A stretch of DNA of 33,403 nt from CAZUVQ01 sp964623915. GTDB lineage: Bacteria > Bacillota > Clostridia > UMGS1883 > UMGS1540. The position numbers and the translations under genes are program-made. The notes under the pieces are model-generated. The model was not told where the DNA came from. It searched no databases and saw only the letters and a list, made by a program, of their open reading frames with translations. Below are positions 8,079-15,410 of the stretch, piece by piece. The DNA is taken from NCBI GenBank assembly GCA_964623915.1, contig CAZUVQ010000005.1, forward strand, positions 1-33,403. The letters run 5' to 3'. Positions within the stretch are counted from its first letter, which is position 1. Every line of letters starts with the position of its first letter.

Positions 8079-9146
8079 ATGATTAAATCATATAATCTTG
8101 CCGCTTTCGGCTACGGTGGAATGGCAGGAATTCATATTGACAAGGTTTTGAGTAAATATGACAGAGTTAATACTAAAGGTGTATTTGATATAGACCCGGC
8201 AAGAATGGAAGCAGCTAAAAATAACGGGCATTATACATATTCATCAAAAGATGAGCTTTTAAATGATAAGGACGTTGATATAGTTCTGGTGGCAACTACA
8301 AATGATTGCCATAAAGAGCTTTGTATAGATGCTTTGCTGGCAGGTAAGAACGTCATCTGTGAAAAGCCTGTAACAATTACGTCAAAGGATTTAATTGATA
8401 TAATTGAGGTGGCAAAGAAAACTGGAAAAGTTTTTTCAATAAACCATAACAGGCGTGTTAATAAGGATTTTGTACTTATGCGCCGTAAGGTTGAGGAAGG
8501 CTTGTTGGGAAAAGTATATCATATTGAATCCCGTGTTGAAGGGTCGCGCGGAATGCCCGAAGGGTGGAGAACCCAGAAAGAAAAGGGCGGAGGCATGATG
8601 CTTGACTGGGGCGTTCATCTGATTGACCAGATAATGTACATGATTGATGAAAAAGTTGTTAACGTTTTCTGCAGGATGTATTCTGTTCATTTCCCCGAGA
8701 TTGATGATAATTTTCGCATGATAATGACATTTGAAAGTGGTCTTACTGCTTTGATTGAGGTATCCACAAATAACTTTATCAGCCATCCAAGATGGTATGT
8801 TTTAGGTACTGATGCAACACTTCAGATAGACGGATGGGATTGTGAGGGGAAAATTGTAAAACCCATTCAAAGTGCAAATAACTGGGGAGTTGAAATTGTA
8901 AGCACAAAGGCAGGTCCTTCAAAAACAATGGCACCAAGAGCCGAGCAAACGCTCGAAACAATACATTTACATGCTCCCAGTGATGTAGAGGACAGCCTTC
9001 TTCCAATGTACAACCAATTTGTTGATAAGCTTGAAAATAAGGCGGAGCTTACAATTACACCTGAACAAGCTCTGCGTGTAGTTCGTGTCATGGAAGCAGC
9101 GTTTGAATCTGCAAAGACGGGCAGAGCGATTATAACTGAAATTTAA
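8079..9146 (+). CDS. Gfo/Idh/MocA family oxidoreductase
   Basis: This 355-residue NAD(P)-dependent sugar or cyclitol dehydrogenase-type protein has an N-terminal Rossmann fold with the glycine-rich turn GYGGMAG at about residues 12-18. The family signature CEKPVT lies near residue 95; its lysine is the usual catalytic lysine. A typical alpha/beta C-terminal domain follows, with GGGMMLDWGVHLIDQ near residue 170; the aspartate and histidine there are candidate active-site residues. Length is normal. It is a single gene with its own promoter, divergent from lysS, and is followed by a TIR-bounded element. A second, different Gfo/Idh/MocA gene lies at 12.8-13.7 kb. The substrate is unknown. Confidence 0.88.
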   Translation: MIKSYNLAAFGYGGMAGIHIDKVLSKYDRVNTKGVFDIDPARMEAAKNNGHYTYSSKDELLNDKDVDIVLVATTNDCHKELCIDALLAGKNVICEKPVTITSKDLIDIIEVAKKTGKVFSINHNRRVNKDFVLMRRKVEEGLLGKVYHIESRVEGSRGMPEGWRTQKEKGGGMMLDWGVHLIDQIMYMIDEKVVNVFCRMYSVHFPEIDDNFRMIMTFESGLTALIEVSTNNFISHPRWYVLGTDATLQIDGWDCEGKIVKPIQSANNWGVEIVSTKAGPSKTMAPRAEQTLETIHLHAPSDVEDSLLPMYNQFVDKLENKAELTITPEQALRVVRVMEAAFESAKTGRAIITEI

Positions 9147-9164
9147 GCATTTACAAAAAAATAA

Positions 9165-9422
9165 AGGCTGTGACAAAATAGTGCAGAATGGACAAACTGA
9201 AGGCCTACGGGACTTACAAGGCGTAAGTCCCGTAGGCTCTTGCACGAAGGCGTACATTGGTACTTCGAGAGGTGAAGTTTGTTCATAGCGCAAAGAAAAA
9301 TTAAAGGGGAAATCTGAATTTAGCAGGTTTTCTACCAAACTTTAATGAACTTGAAATGGTTAAAAATACCGTATTTTCAAGTTTTTGTTTCTTTGCGCGG
9401 TCGGTGCATTTTGTCACAGCCT
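9165..9422. mobile_element. Putative MITE: 258-bp element with terminal inverted repeats
   Basis: A perfect 15-bp terminal inverted repeat, AGGCTGTGACAAAAT, occurs at 9165-9179 and in reverse complement at 9408-9422. Between them there is no credible gene but several nested hairpins: a perfect 15-bp stem (9203-9217 with 9223-9237), an inner pair around GCGCAAAGAAA (about 9288-9298) and TTTCTTTGCGC (about 9388-9398), and an AACTTGAAAT/ATTTTCAAGTT pair near 9350-9382. This layout fits a non-autonomous transposable element. No clear target-site duplication is visible at the flanks. It fills the gap between two convergent genes and may also end transcription in both directions. No second copy is present in this window. 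Confidence 0.6.
9203..9237. repeat. Perfect 15-bp hairpin inside the TIR element
   Basis: GCCTACGGGACTTAC (9203-9217) pairs fully with GTAAGTCCCGTAGGC (9223-9237) around the loop AAGGC. It is GC-rich relative to its surroundings and lacks a T-run, so it is more likely a structural part of the element than a dedicated terminator. Confidence 0.75.
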
Positions 9423-9426
9423 CGTA

Positions 9427-11361
9427 TTATTTTAACTTTTCTTCTGTTATGCCGAGGGAGTTGTAATACCGCAGTGCCTCAGAAAGCATAACAGCCGCTT
9501 CAGCCCTTGTAACCTTATTATAAGGTCTTACCGTGTTGTCTTCATACCCACGCAGCAGTCCGCTGAAGGTAAGCCCGTTTATTATATCAATTGACCAGCT
9601 GGGGAATATTCCTCTGTCAGCATAGTTATTGATTATATTATCGCCTGTCTCGGGTCTTATTACATTATATATCATTGTCAGAGCTTCAATTCTTGTCAGC
9701 GGTTCGTTATAGTCAAAATACAGCTTGTTGCCGGCCGGTTTTCCGTAAACCATATTGCCGTGATATGCGGCGGAGGCAGCAAGCCTTGCCCAGGCAGGGT
9801 CACCCGGTGTATCGTCAAACGGAAGTGTATTGTCATCTATTGAACCTTCAAAACCAAAAGCCGAGTTTGCCATCACGCAAAACTGACCTCTTGACATCTT
9901 CGTATCGGGATAAAAATAATAGTAATTGTCTACCTTTTCTCCCATCAAAATGCCCTGCTCTGTCAAATCTAGAGCGGCATCCTCCGCCCAGTGCTCCCAA
10001 AGGTCTATATAAAGACCGCCTGTTTTCTGTGCCTTTTGTGTTACAGTAATTGTTACCTTTGCTTTGTTTGAACGGTCAAAACCATCAAAAGCTGTGTAAT
10101 AAAATTCATCAACTCCTGATAAGGTACCCGCTGTATAGGTAAACTTTCCTGTTGCAGAATCATAAATCAGTGTGCCGAGATACGGCTCTGTTTCTGCTCT
10201 GAAGGAAATTGTGTCACCGGTATTTTCATCCTGTGCGGCAAATTCTCCCGAAACTTCATTTCCTGCTTCAACCTCTAAAAACAAGTTCATAGCAACAGGG
10301 GGATTGTTTGAGCCTGATATTTTCAGCAGAGTTTTTCCGGAGAACGGGCAAAGCCATACATTTGTTCCGTCAAAGGCTCCGCTTTTATACTGCTCTCTTG
10401 TATCAGGGAGCTCATATTTTGTGAAATCTCCGGAAAAAGTGTCATATTTCACAACCGTTCCGCCGGAGTATGGCGACATCCATATATTTCTGCCGTCATA
10501 AGCGCCACCTGAAAACTGTGCATTTGCAATTTCAGGCATGGATATACTTTCCATTGAATTGTCGTTATAGTTGATTTTATATAATATATCTCCATTATAA
10601 GGAATAAGAAAAACAAAATCGCCTTCAAAAATACCGCCGCTGCAGCCTGTAACTGATTTTAATGACTCAACTCGTGAAAATTCACCCGTATTTATATCAA
10701 GTGTGATGACTCCCTTTGATTCGTATGGAACAAGGAAAATCTTTTCATGTGCGAAAACACCGCCGGAAAACGCACGGTTTGCAGGTATGTCATATGGTAT
10801 TTCATATGAGTTTGTGACACCGAGTGCATCCATACAAACAATGCTTTTTCCGCTCTCAGGAATAAACCATGTAAACTCACCGTCAAAAATTGCACCGCAG
10901 AAAGTTTGTGAAGATTTCGTAAAGTTTTCGGCAGCAGTAATATTTTTTGTTTCTGTGTTTAAAATAAGAGCTGAATCAGCATTATAAGGTGCAAAATACA
11001 CATTTGTATTGTCGGTTGCACCTCCGCAATATGCAGCTTCATTTTTTAAATTATCGGGCAGGGCAATAGTTTCTCTGTCACCATTTGTGCCTATATAAAC
11101 TATTTTATTACTGTTATAGGGTGCAAGATAGACGGTGTCCTTGCAAAATATTGCGCCGCTATAGCCGCTCAATGTTAAATCATATTCCTTGAAGGTTATT
11201 TCTCCACCCAAGGGGGATGAAACAACAGGTGAAGATGAAGAAATACCATCTGAGTTAAAAAGTGAGCTTGATGATTTTGTATAATACACCAGAGCTTCCG
11301 CAGTATTAACCGGAATTAGCATTAATGCTATAATAAGAGTATAAGAAAACAACTTTTTCAA
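9427..11361 (-). CDS. SLH-domain surface protein with beta-propeller
   Basis: This 644-residue secreted, cell-wall-attached protein has a signal peptide at about residues 1-23 (MKKLFSYTLIIALMLIPVNT then AEA). Seven tandem repeats of about 43 residues start near residues 67, 111, 154, 198, 240, 283 and 325. Each has a pattern like SGGxxDGxNIWMxPYSG followed by a strand, which predicts a seven-bladed beta-propeller. An Ig/cadherin-like domain covers about 355-440. Three S-layer homology domains cover about 450-505, 515-570 and 580-633 and would bind secondary cell-wall polymer. The start codon is TTG at 11361-11359: a GGAGG stands 7 bases before it, and the nearby ATG runs at once into TGA. The propeller ligand is unknown. 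No enzyme domain is visible. Confidence 0.85.
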   Translation of the reverse strand: MKKLFSYTLIIALMLIPVNTAEALVYYTKSSSSLFNSDGISSSSPVVSSPLGGEITFKEYDLTLSGYSGAIFCKDTVYLAPYNSNKIVYIGTNGDRETIALPDNLKNEAAYCGGATDNTNVYFAPYNADSALILNTETKNITAAENFTKSSQTFCGAIFDGEFTWFIPESGKSIVCMDALGVTNSYEIPYDIPANRAFSGGVFAHEKIFLVPYESKGVITLDINTGEFSRVESLKSVTGCSGGIFEGDFVFLIPYNGDILYKINYNDNSMESISMPEIANAQFSGGAYDGRNIWMSPYSGGTVVKYDTFSGDFTKYELPDTREQYKSGAFDGTNVWLCPFSGKTLLKISGSNNPPVAMNLFLEVEAGNEVSGEFAAQDENTGDTISFRAETEPYLGTLIYDSATGKFTYTAGTLSGVDEFYYTAFDGFDRSNKAKVTITVTQKAQKTGGLYIDLWEHWAEDAALDLTEQGILMGEKVDNYYYFYPDTKMSRGQFCVMANSAFGFEGSIDDNTLPFDDTPGDPAWARLAASAAYHGNMVYGKPAGNKLYFDYNEPLTRIEALTMIYNVIRPETGDNIINNYADRGIFPSWSIDIINGLTFSGLLRGYEDNTVRPYNKVTRAEAAVMLSEALRYYNSLGITEEKLK

Positions 11362-11477
11362 AACATTTCCTCCATGACTTTTTAATTATTTTTTGCATAA
11401 TTTGTGTTATTATACTAATAATTTTGAAGATAAATGGACAATTTTGAAAAATTTGATAATATTATATAAAAATTTAC

Positions 11478-11506
11478 TTGACAAATATAAAAACTTTATG
11501 TATAAT
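11478..11506 (+). promoter_or_regulatory. Perfect consensus promoter of sigH
   Basis: TTGACA (11478-11483), a 17-base spacer and TATAAT (11501-11506) match the SigA consensus exactly. The start point is expected near 11513, which puts the TTG at 11519 too close to the RNA end to be the start codon and supports the start at 11540 (or 11537). Confidence 0.88.
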
Positions 11507-11539
11507 TAAGAAAGTAATTTGCTGGGAGCTGAAAAATTG

Positions 11540-12166
11540 ATGGAAGACATTAATAATTACGAAAAAAAGTACGAGCAATTTACTGATGAACAATTATCAC
11601 TCCTTGCACAAAAAGGTGATGATGACGCACTTGAGTTTTTAATGAAAAAATATGGTGCTCTTGTCCGCATGAAAGCAAGAACTTATTTTTTGATTGGTGC
11701 TGACCATGATGATATTGTTCAGGAGGGTATGATAGGTTTATTCAAGGCTATTCGGGATTATAATGAGGACAAGCAGTCCGGTTTCCGCGGTTTTTCAGAG
11801 CTTTGTATTACCCGTCAGATGATAACTGCGATTAAAACTGCTACGAGAATGAAGCACTCGCCTTTAAATTCTTACGTTTCATTAAACAGGCCTATGTATG
11901 AAGAAGAATATGAGATGACGCTTTTGGATGTTCTCAGTGAAAACGCAAGGGTAGTAAATCCTGAGGAAATAATGATTAATCGCGAGCAATATGAAGATAC
12001 TGAAAAAAAGCTCTTTAAGCTATTGAGTGACTTTGAAAAAAAAGTATTAAACTATTATTTACAGGGAAAATCATATCAAGACATAGGTGAAATCCTTCGT
12101 CGTGAACCAAAATCTATTGACAATGCGCTGCAACGCATAAAAAGAAAAATAGAAAAAATGCGTTAA
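11540..12166 (+). CDS. sigH: RNA polymerase sigma factor SigH (Spo0H)
   Basis: This 208-residue sigma-70-family factor of the SigH group directs transition-phase and early sporulation genes. Region 2 is highly conserved (KARTYFLIGADHDDIVQEG, then GLFKAIRDY), followed by ELCITRQMITAIKTATRMKH and LNSYVSLNRPMYEEE. The C-terminal region 4 helix-turn-helix is YYLQGKSYQDIGEILRREPK. The frame is open from 11519, but that TTG lies only about 6 bases after the predicted transcript start. GGGAG at 11524-11528 points to TTG 11537 or ATG 11540; I chose the ATG. A tRNA-Gly gene begins 2 bases after the stop codon, so the two are probably cotranscribed. Length is close to the Bacillus protein (218). Confidence 0.95.
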   Translation: MEDINNYEKKYEQFTDEQLSLLAQKGDDDALEFLMKKYGALVRMKARTYFLIGADHDDIVQEGMIGLFKAIRDYNEDKQSGFRGFSELCITRQMITAIKTATRMKHSPLNSYVSLNRPMYEEEYEMTLLDVLSENARVVNPEEIMINREQYEDTEKKLFKLLSDFEKKVLNYYLQGKSYQDIGEILRREPKSIDNALQRIKRKIEKMR

Positions 12167-12168
12167 AT

Positions 12169-12242
12169 GCGGGCATAGCTCAATGGCAGAGTATCGGCTT
12201 CCCAAGCCGGCTATGCGGGTTCGATTCCCGTTGCCCGCTCCA
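12169..12242 (+). tRNA. tRNA-Gly (anticodon CCC)
   Basis: The 74-base sequence folds as a complete tRNA with encoded CCA. The acceptor stem is GCGGGCA/TGCCCGC, the D arm GCTC...GAGT, and the anticodon stem TCGGC/GCCGG with loop TTCCCAA, giving anticodon CCC that reads GGG. The T arm is GCGGG-TTCGATT-CCCGT. The discriminator base is T, usual for bacterial tRNA-Gly. It begins 2 bases after the sigH stop. Confidence 0.95.
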
Positions 12243-12256
12243 AAATACCATAAAAT

Positions 12257-12315
12257 ATGCCTCAAAGCTCTGGGAGCACCGCAAGGAGAGTTGGTTCGAT
12301 TCCAACAGAGGTTTT
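12257..12315 (+). pseudogene. Degenerate tRNA-like fragment
   Basis: A perfect T arm (GTTGG-TTCGATT-CCAAC, 12290-12306) is preceded by a shortened D-arm-like stretch (GCTC at 12267, GAGC at 12274) and flanked by a partly complementary acceptor (CCTC 12260-12263 with GAGG 12308-12311). The anticodon arm is missing and there is no CCA. It lies 14 bases after the intact tRNA-Gly, so it looks like a deleted second tRNA of the same transcript. Confidence 0.45.
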
Positions 12316-12323
12316 ATCATTAT

Positions 12324-12625
12324 TCAAAGTGAGGGGATCAATATGTACGAAGACAGGACATTAGTTTGCAAGGATTGCGGAAACGATTTCGTTTTCACAG
12401 CAGGCGAACAAGAATTTTATGCTGAGAAAGGTTTCCAGAACGAACCGCTCCGTTGCAAGGAATGCAGGGTTGCAAAGAAGCAGTCAATTCGTGAAAGCCG
12501 AGAAATGCACACTGCTATTTGCGCAAGCTGTGGTAAGGAAGCGAAAGTTCCTTTCGTTCCGAAAAACGACAGACCTATCTACTGCAGTGAATGCTTTGCT
12601 GACCAAAAATAATCTCTCACTTTGA
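12324..12625. repeat. Inverted repeat flanking the zinc-ribbon gene
   Basis: TCAAAGTGAG (12324-12333) and its complement CTCACTTTGA (12616-12625) lie just outside the zinc-ribbon gene. The left arm touches the ribosome binding site GAGGGG (12331-12336). The arms are short, so this may be chance. Confidence 0.45.
12343..12612 (+). CDS. Small zinc-ribbon protein
   Basis: This 89-residue protein has two CxxC pairs in each half. The first half has CKDCG at residues 10-14 and CKEC near 38-41 (LRCKECRVAKKQSIRES). The second half has CASCGKEAKVPFVPK and YCSECFADQK near the C-terminus. This is the pattern of the 'probable zinc-ribbon' small proteins widespread in Firmicutes, whose role is not established; nucleic-acid or protein contact is only a guess. 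GAGGGG stands at good spacing before the ATG. It follows sigH, tRNA-Gly and the tRNA remnant with no evident terminator between. A 10-bp inverted repeat flanks the gene and overlaps its ribosome binding site. Confidence 0.8.
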   Translation: MYEDRTLVCKDCGNDFVFTAGEQEFYAEKGFQNEPLRCKECRVAKKQSIRESREMHTAICASCGKEAKVPFVPKNDRPIYCSECFADQK

Positions 12626-12660
12626 GGTTATAGTTAGGTAAGTAAACAAAAAGGACACAT

Positions 12661-12760
12661 NNNNNNNNNNNNNNNNNNNNNNNNNNNNNNNNNNNNNNNN
12701 NNNNNNNNNNNNNNNNNNNNNNNNNNNNNNNNNNNNNNNNNNNNNNNNNNNNNNNNNNNN
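12661..12760. other. Assembly gap (100 N)
   Basis: Exactly 100 N, the usual placeholder for a scaffold gap of unknown size. It removes the 3' end of the leftward oxidoreductase gene. The real distance and reading frame across it are unknown. Confidence 0.97.
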
Positions 12761-13707
12761 GCTATTTTATGATATATTGTCATAGGACCGCCTACTGAAC
12801 CGTTCCAGCAGTCAGTTGAGGGGATACGCAGTGAGCCTTTTTTGCCCATGATTATAGTATCACCGGGAGTATCAAGGTGCATAGCCCAAGCAATTCGAAA
12901 ATCAAGGATTATTCCGCCCTCAAGGCGAATAAATGCAGCTGCAAAATCATCAACACCGAATTTTTCTGCATATTCGGGATGTTTGTCGTAATAATTAGGA
13001 TCAGTCCCGAAGAAGTTTGATTTGTAGCCTGTAATAGTTAAAGGCTTTGGATAACCGATAGCGTTTAACACCATATCAAGTGAATAGCAGCCGATGTCAC
13101 CGAGGGCACCTATGCCGCCTGTATCTTTTTCTATAAATGATGTGCCAAATGGAGTGGGTATGCCACGTCTTCTTCCGCCGCCTGTCTGTATATAATATAT
13201 TTCTCCAAGCTCGCCTCTCTCGCAGATTTTCTTTATCATCTGCATATTTGGCTCAAAGCGAGGCTGAAAGCCTATTGACAATATTTTGCCGCTCTTTTTT
13301 TCGGCGCGGCAAATATCGAGAGCTTCCTCTAAAGTAACACACATTGGTTTTTCAAGCAGTACGTTTACACCACGATTAAGTGCATCTATTGTTGGTACTG
13401 CATGTGCACAGTTGTATGTACAAATACTTACGGCATCAAGGTCTTTTTCCGATTCAAGCATTGAAACATGGTCTGTATAGCACCTTACACCCTCTACTCC
13501 GAATTTTTTAAAGAATGCTTCTGCCTTACCTTCTATGATATCAGCACCACAAATAATTTCAACGTCAGGCATTTCAAGGTAGTTTTGTATATGCGCTTCA
13601 GCAATCCACCCTGTACCGATTATGCCAACTTTTAATTTTCTTGAAGTATCAATACTTGTTGTTTCATGTTCTTGTTTATAAGCATTGAGGTTTTCTTTAT
13701 CTGCCAT
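12761..13707 (-). CDS. Gfo/Idh/MocA oxidoreductase, C-terminus lost in gap
   Basis: About 316 residues of an NAD(P)-dependent Gfo/Idh/MocA-type dehydrogenase are visible. The Rossmann turn is GTGWIAEAH near residue 30, the signature lysine lies in LLEKPMCVT near residue 118, and the candidate catalytic region is GALGDIGCYSLDM near residue 200. The start is ATG 13707-13705, because AGGAG lies 8 bases upstream; the in-frame GTG at 13716 would abut that site. The gene runs into the 100-N gap after MTIYHKI. If the gap were truly 100 bases the product would end in CPFCLLT at 12634. That is unlike the family and about 30 residues short of the usual C-terminal domain, so the true end is unknown. It is divergent from the AraC-type regulator, which may control it. 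Confidence 0.85.
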
Positions 13708-13737
13708 AATAATCACTCCTAAACAGCATTTTCTTAA

Positions 13738-13766
13738 ATTTTATCATAATAGTATATGTCATTCAA
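13738..13766 (-). promoter_or_regulatory. Possible promoter of the truncated oxidoreductase
   Basis: On the minus strand TTGAAT (13766-13761) and TAAAAT (13743-13738) are 17 bases apart, with AGGAG and the ATG about 30 bases downstream. The boxes are imperfect and the region is AT-rich, so this is tentative. Confidence 0.4.
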
Positions 13767-13795
13767 GTATTAAATTGACAAAAATATATATTATA

Positions 13796-13823
13796 TTGAC
13801 TTTTTTTGCACTTATGATATAAT
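13796..13823 (+). promoter_or_regulatory. Promoter of the AraC-type regulator
   Basis: TTGACT (13796-13801) and TATAAT (13818-13823) are 16 bases apart. TG one base before the -10 box makes it an extended -10 promoter. Confidence 0.7.
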
Positions 13824-13877
13824 AAACGCAACTTCGGTGTGAAGCAAGCCGATTAAGGCTTGCACTTATGATACAAT
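13806..13877 (+). repeat. 18-bp direct repeat plus hairpin in araC-type leader
   Basis: TTGCACTTATGATATAAT (13806-13823) recurs with one change (TACAAT) at 13860-13877, 54 bases on. The first copy contains the -10 box. Between them are two small hairpins, CTTC/GAAG near 13832-13844 and GCAAGCC/GGCTTGC (13844-13850 with 13857-13863). The repeats could be operators or a duplicated promoter. Confidence 0.6.
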
Positions 13878-13895
13878 TTTTTTGGTGGTGATTTT

Positions 13896-14741
13896 ATGAA
13901 ATATCAATTTGTTAAAAACTCAGTAGGAAAGCTTCCGTTAAATGTATCAGATAATGCAAAATCGGCAAGAGAACATTTTTTTGAAATTCACTATCATGAT
14001 GAAATTGAAATAATATTTGTAGAATCAGGTGAACGTATATTTTATATCGGAGAAGATGAAGAAAAAATGTCAGCCGGAGATATAATAATTATTGACTCTC
14101 TGATACCTCATTCAACTTATATATATAAAGATCAAATTAGCCGTTTATATCAGTTTGACCCTGTTAAACTTACAGATGAGAAGAAATCTAAGGAATACAT
14201 ATATATGTTTATGAGAAGAAGTAAAAATCCTTATACTCTCTTTAAAGCGGGTGAAAAAAATACGAATGAGCTGACATATATTTTAAATTTCATTTCTCAG
14301 TATAAAACATATGCTGGCATAGGTGTTGATTCATACATCAAAGGTTATATTTACATTCTTATGGGGTTCATGTACAAAACGGGGGTATGGAATGACCTTG
14401 AGGGAAGAATAGATGAAAATGCTTTGTCGGGCATAATGAAAGCAGTCAGATATATTGAAGAAAATTATAGTGAAATCTTGACACTTGATGATATAGCTGG
14501 AGCAATGAAACTTAATATCTCATATTTTTGCCGTCTTTTTAAAAAAGCAACAGGCAGCACTGCCATTGATTACGTTAATTTCGTAAGAATACAGGAAGCG
14601 AAAAAACTGCTCACTGAAAGGGGTAAAAGTATAGCTGACATTGCTTTTGAAACGGGATTTTCTAATATAGCAAATTTTAACAGAACATTCAAGAAATTTA
14701 ACAGTACCACACCGTCCGGATACAGAAAGCTGTGCAGATAA
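13896..14741 (+). CDS. AraC-family transcriptional regulator
   Basis: This 281-residue regulator has an N-terminal cupin-type sensing domain (HYHDEIEIIFVESGERIFYI, then MSAGDIIIIDSLIPHSTYIY, about residues 29-80). The C-terminal AraC domain has two helix-turn-helix motifs: LDDIAGAMKLNISYFCRLFK and KSIADIAFETGFSNIANFNR, ending in TPSGYRK. Length is normal for sugar-responsive AraC regulators. It is divergent from a Gfo/Idh/MocA oxidoreductase with about 190 bases between their starts. By common practice for this family it probably regulates that gene and itself; the ligand is unknown. The ribosome binding site is GGTGGTGA before the ATG. Confidence 0.92.
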   Translation: MKYQFVKNSVGKLPLNVSDNAKSAREHFFEIHYHDEIEIIFVESGERIFYIGEDEEKMSAGDIIIIDSLIPHSTYIYKDQISRLYQFDPVKLTDEKKSKEYIYMFMRRSKNPYTLFKAGEKNTNELTYILNFISQYKTYAGIGVDSYIKGYIYILMGFMYKTGVWNDLEGRIDENALSGIMKAVRYIEENYSEILTLDDIAGAMKLNISYFCRLFKKATGSTAIDYVNFVRIQEAKKLLTERGKSIADIAFETGFSNIANFNRTFKKFNSTTPSGYRKLCR

Positions 14742-14770
14742 AATCATAAGAACATATTTTATCGGGTTTT
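14737..14770 (+). terminator. Weak terminator after the AraC-type gene
   Basis: GATAAAAT (14737-14744) pairs with ATTTTATC (14756-14763), followed by GGGTTTTTAT. The stem is AT-only except at its ends, so termination would be weak. Confidence 0.35.
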
Positions 14771-14792
14771 TATGAATTTTTTGTAATATCTA

Positions 14793-14821
14793 TTGACTTT
14801 TTGTTTAAAAAAGATTAATAT
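14793..14821 (+). promoter_or_regulatory. Likely promoter of rsmD-coaD operon
   Basis: TTGACT (14793-14798), a 17-base spacer and TAATAT (14816-14821). The -10 box is only a partial match. The position, about 40 bases before the rsmD start, fits. Confidence 0.45.
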
Positions 14822-14858
14822 AGACTATATATTTCTAATTAAATTGGGAGGGTGTTGT

Positions 14859-15410
14859 TTGAGGGTTATTTCAGGTTCGTCCAGAGGAAAGAAGCTTTTT
14901 TCGCTGGAAGGGACAGATACAAGGCCTACTACAGACAGAGTTAAAGAATCAATCTTCAACATCATTTCTCCTTATATTTACGGCTCAACGGTGCTTGATT
15001 TATTTGCAGGAAGCGGTGCGCTTGGTATTGAGGCTTTGTCACGGGGTGCTAACGTAGCTGTTTTTTGTGAAAAAGGCCGAAAAGCAATAGAAATAATAGA
15101 AAAAAACCTTTCAGCAACAGGTCTTTTGGATAAAGCAATAATTGAAAAAACAGATTTTTTTGAATATCTTTCAAAAAGTAATTGTGTTTTTGACATTATA
15201 TTTATTGATCCGCCGTATGCTTCGGGTTTTTATGACAGTGCTTTATCAGTTATTGCAAAAAGATGTCTTCTTTCCGATGACGGAATTATTATAACTGAGA
15301 GAAGCAGTGACCTGTGTGCTCCTTCCGGAAATGATTTTGAGCTTGTAACTGATAGGAGGTACGGGAACAGCACCGTATCAATTTTTAAAAGATTGGAAAG
15401 TAAAAAATAA
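14859..15410 (+). CDS. rsmD: 16S rRNA (guanine966-N2)-methyltransferase RsmD
   Basis: This 183-residue SAM-dependent enzyme methylates G966 of 16S rRNA on the small ribosomal subunit. The N-terminus LRVISGSSRGKKL and the following TRPTTDRVKESIFNI are family hallmarks. The SAM-binding loop is VLDLFAGSGALGIEALSRGA at about residues 44-63, and the catalytic motif is DPPY near residue 117. The frame is open further upstream to 14793, but that region is the promoter. GGGAGGG stands 7 bases before the TTG at 14859, which I take as the start. The stop shares one base with the coaD ATG (TAATG), giving translational coupling. The rsmD-coaD pairing is common in Firmicutes. Confidence 0.94.
   Translation: MRVISGSSRGKKLFSLEGTDTRPTTDRVKESIFNIISPYIYGSTVLDLFAGSGALGIEALSRGANVAVFCEKGRKAIEIIEKNLSATGLLDKAIIEKTDFFEYLSKSNCVFDIIFIDPPYASGFYDSALSVIAKRCLLSDDGIIITERSSDLCAPSGNDFELVTDRRYGNSTVSIFKRLESKK

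Noticed and set aside
8436..9338. Several reverse-strand open frames under the Gfo/Idh/MocA gene and the TIR element
   Set aside because: They are shadows of the forward gene or cross the TIR element, and none has a recognisable family or ribosome binding site. The one across the element does not look like transposase.
11519..11539. SigH start at TTG 11519
   Set aside because: It lies about 6 bases after the predicted transcript start and before the only ribosome binding site.
12071..12265. Reverse-strand 64-residue open frame across tRNA-Gly
   Set aside because: It covers the tRNA gene and the sigH end; residues such as GAGNGNRTRIAG are the well-known artefact of translating a tRNA in reverse.
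14793..14858. N-terminal extension of RsmD from TTG 14793
   Set aside because: The stretch overlaps the promoter and has no ribosome binding site. The family start and a good GGGAGGG site point to 14859.
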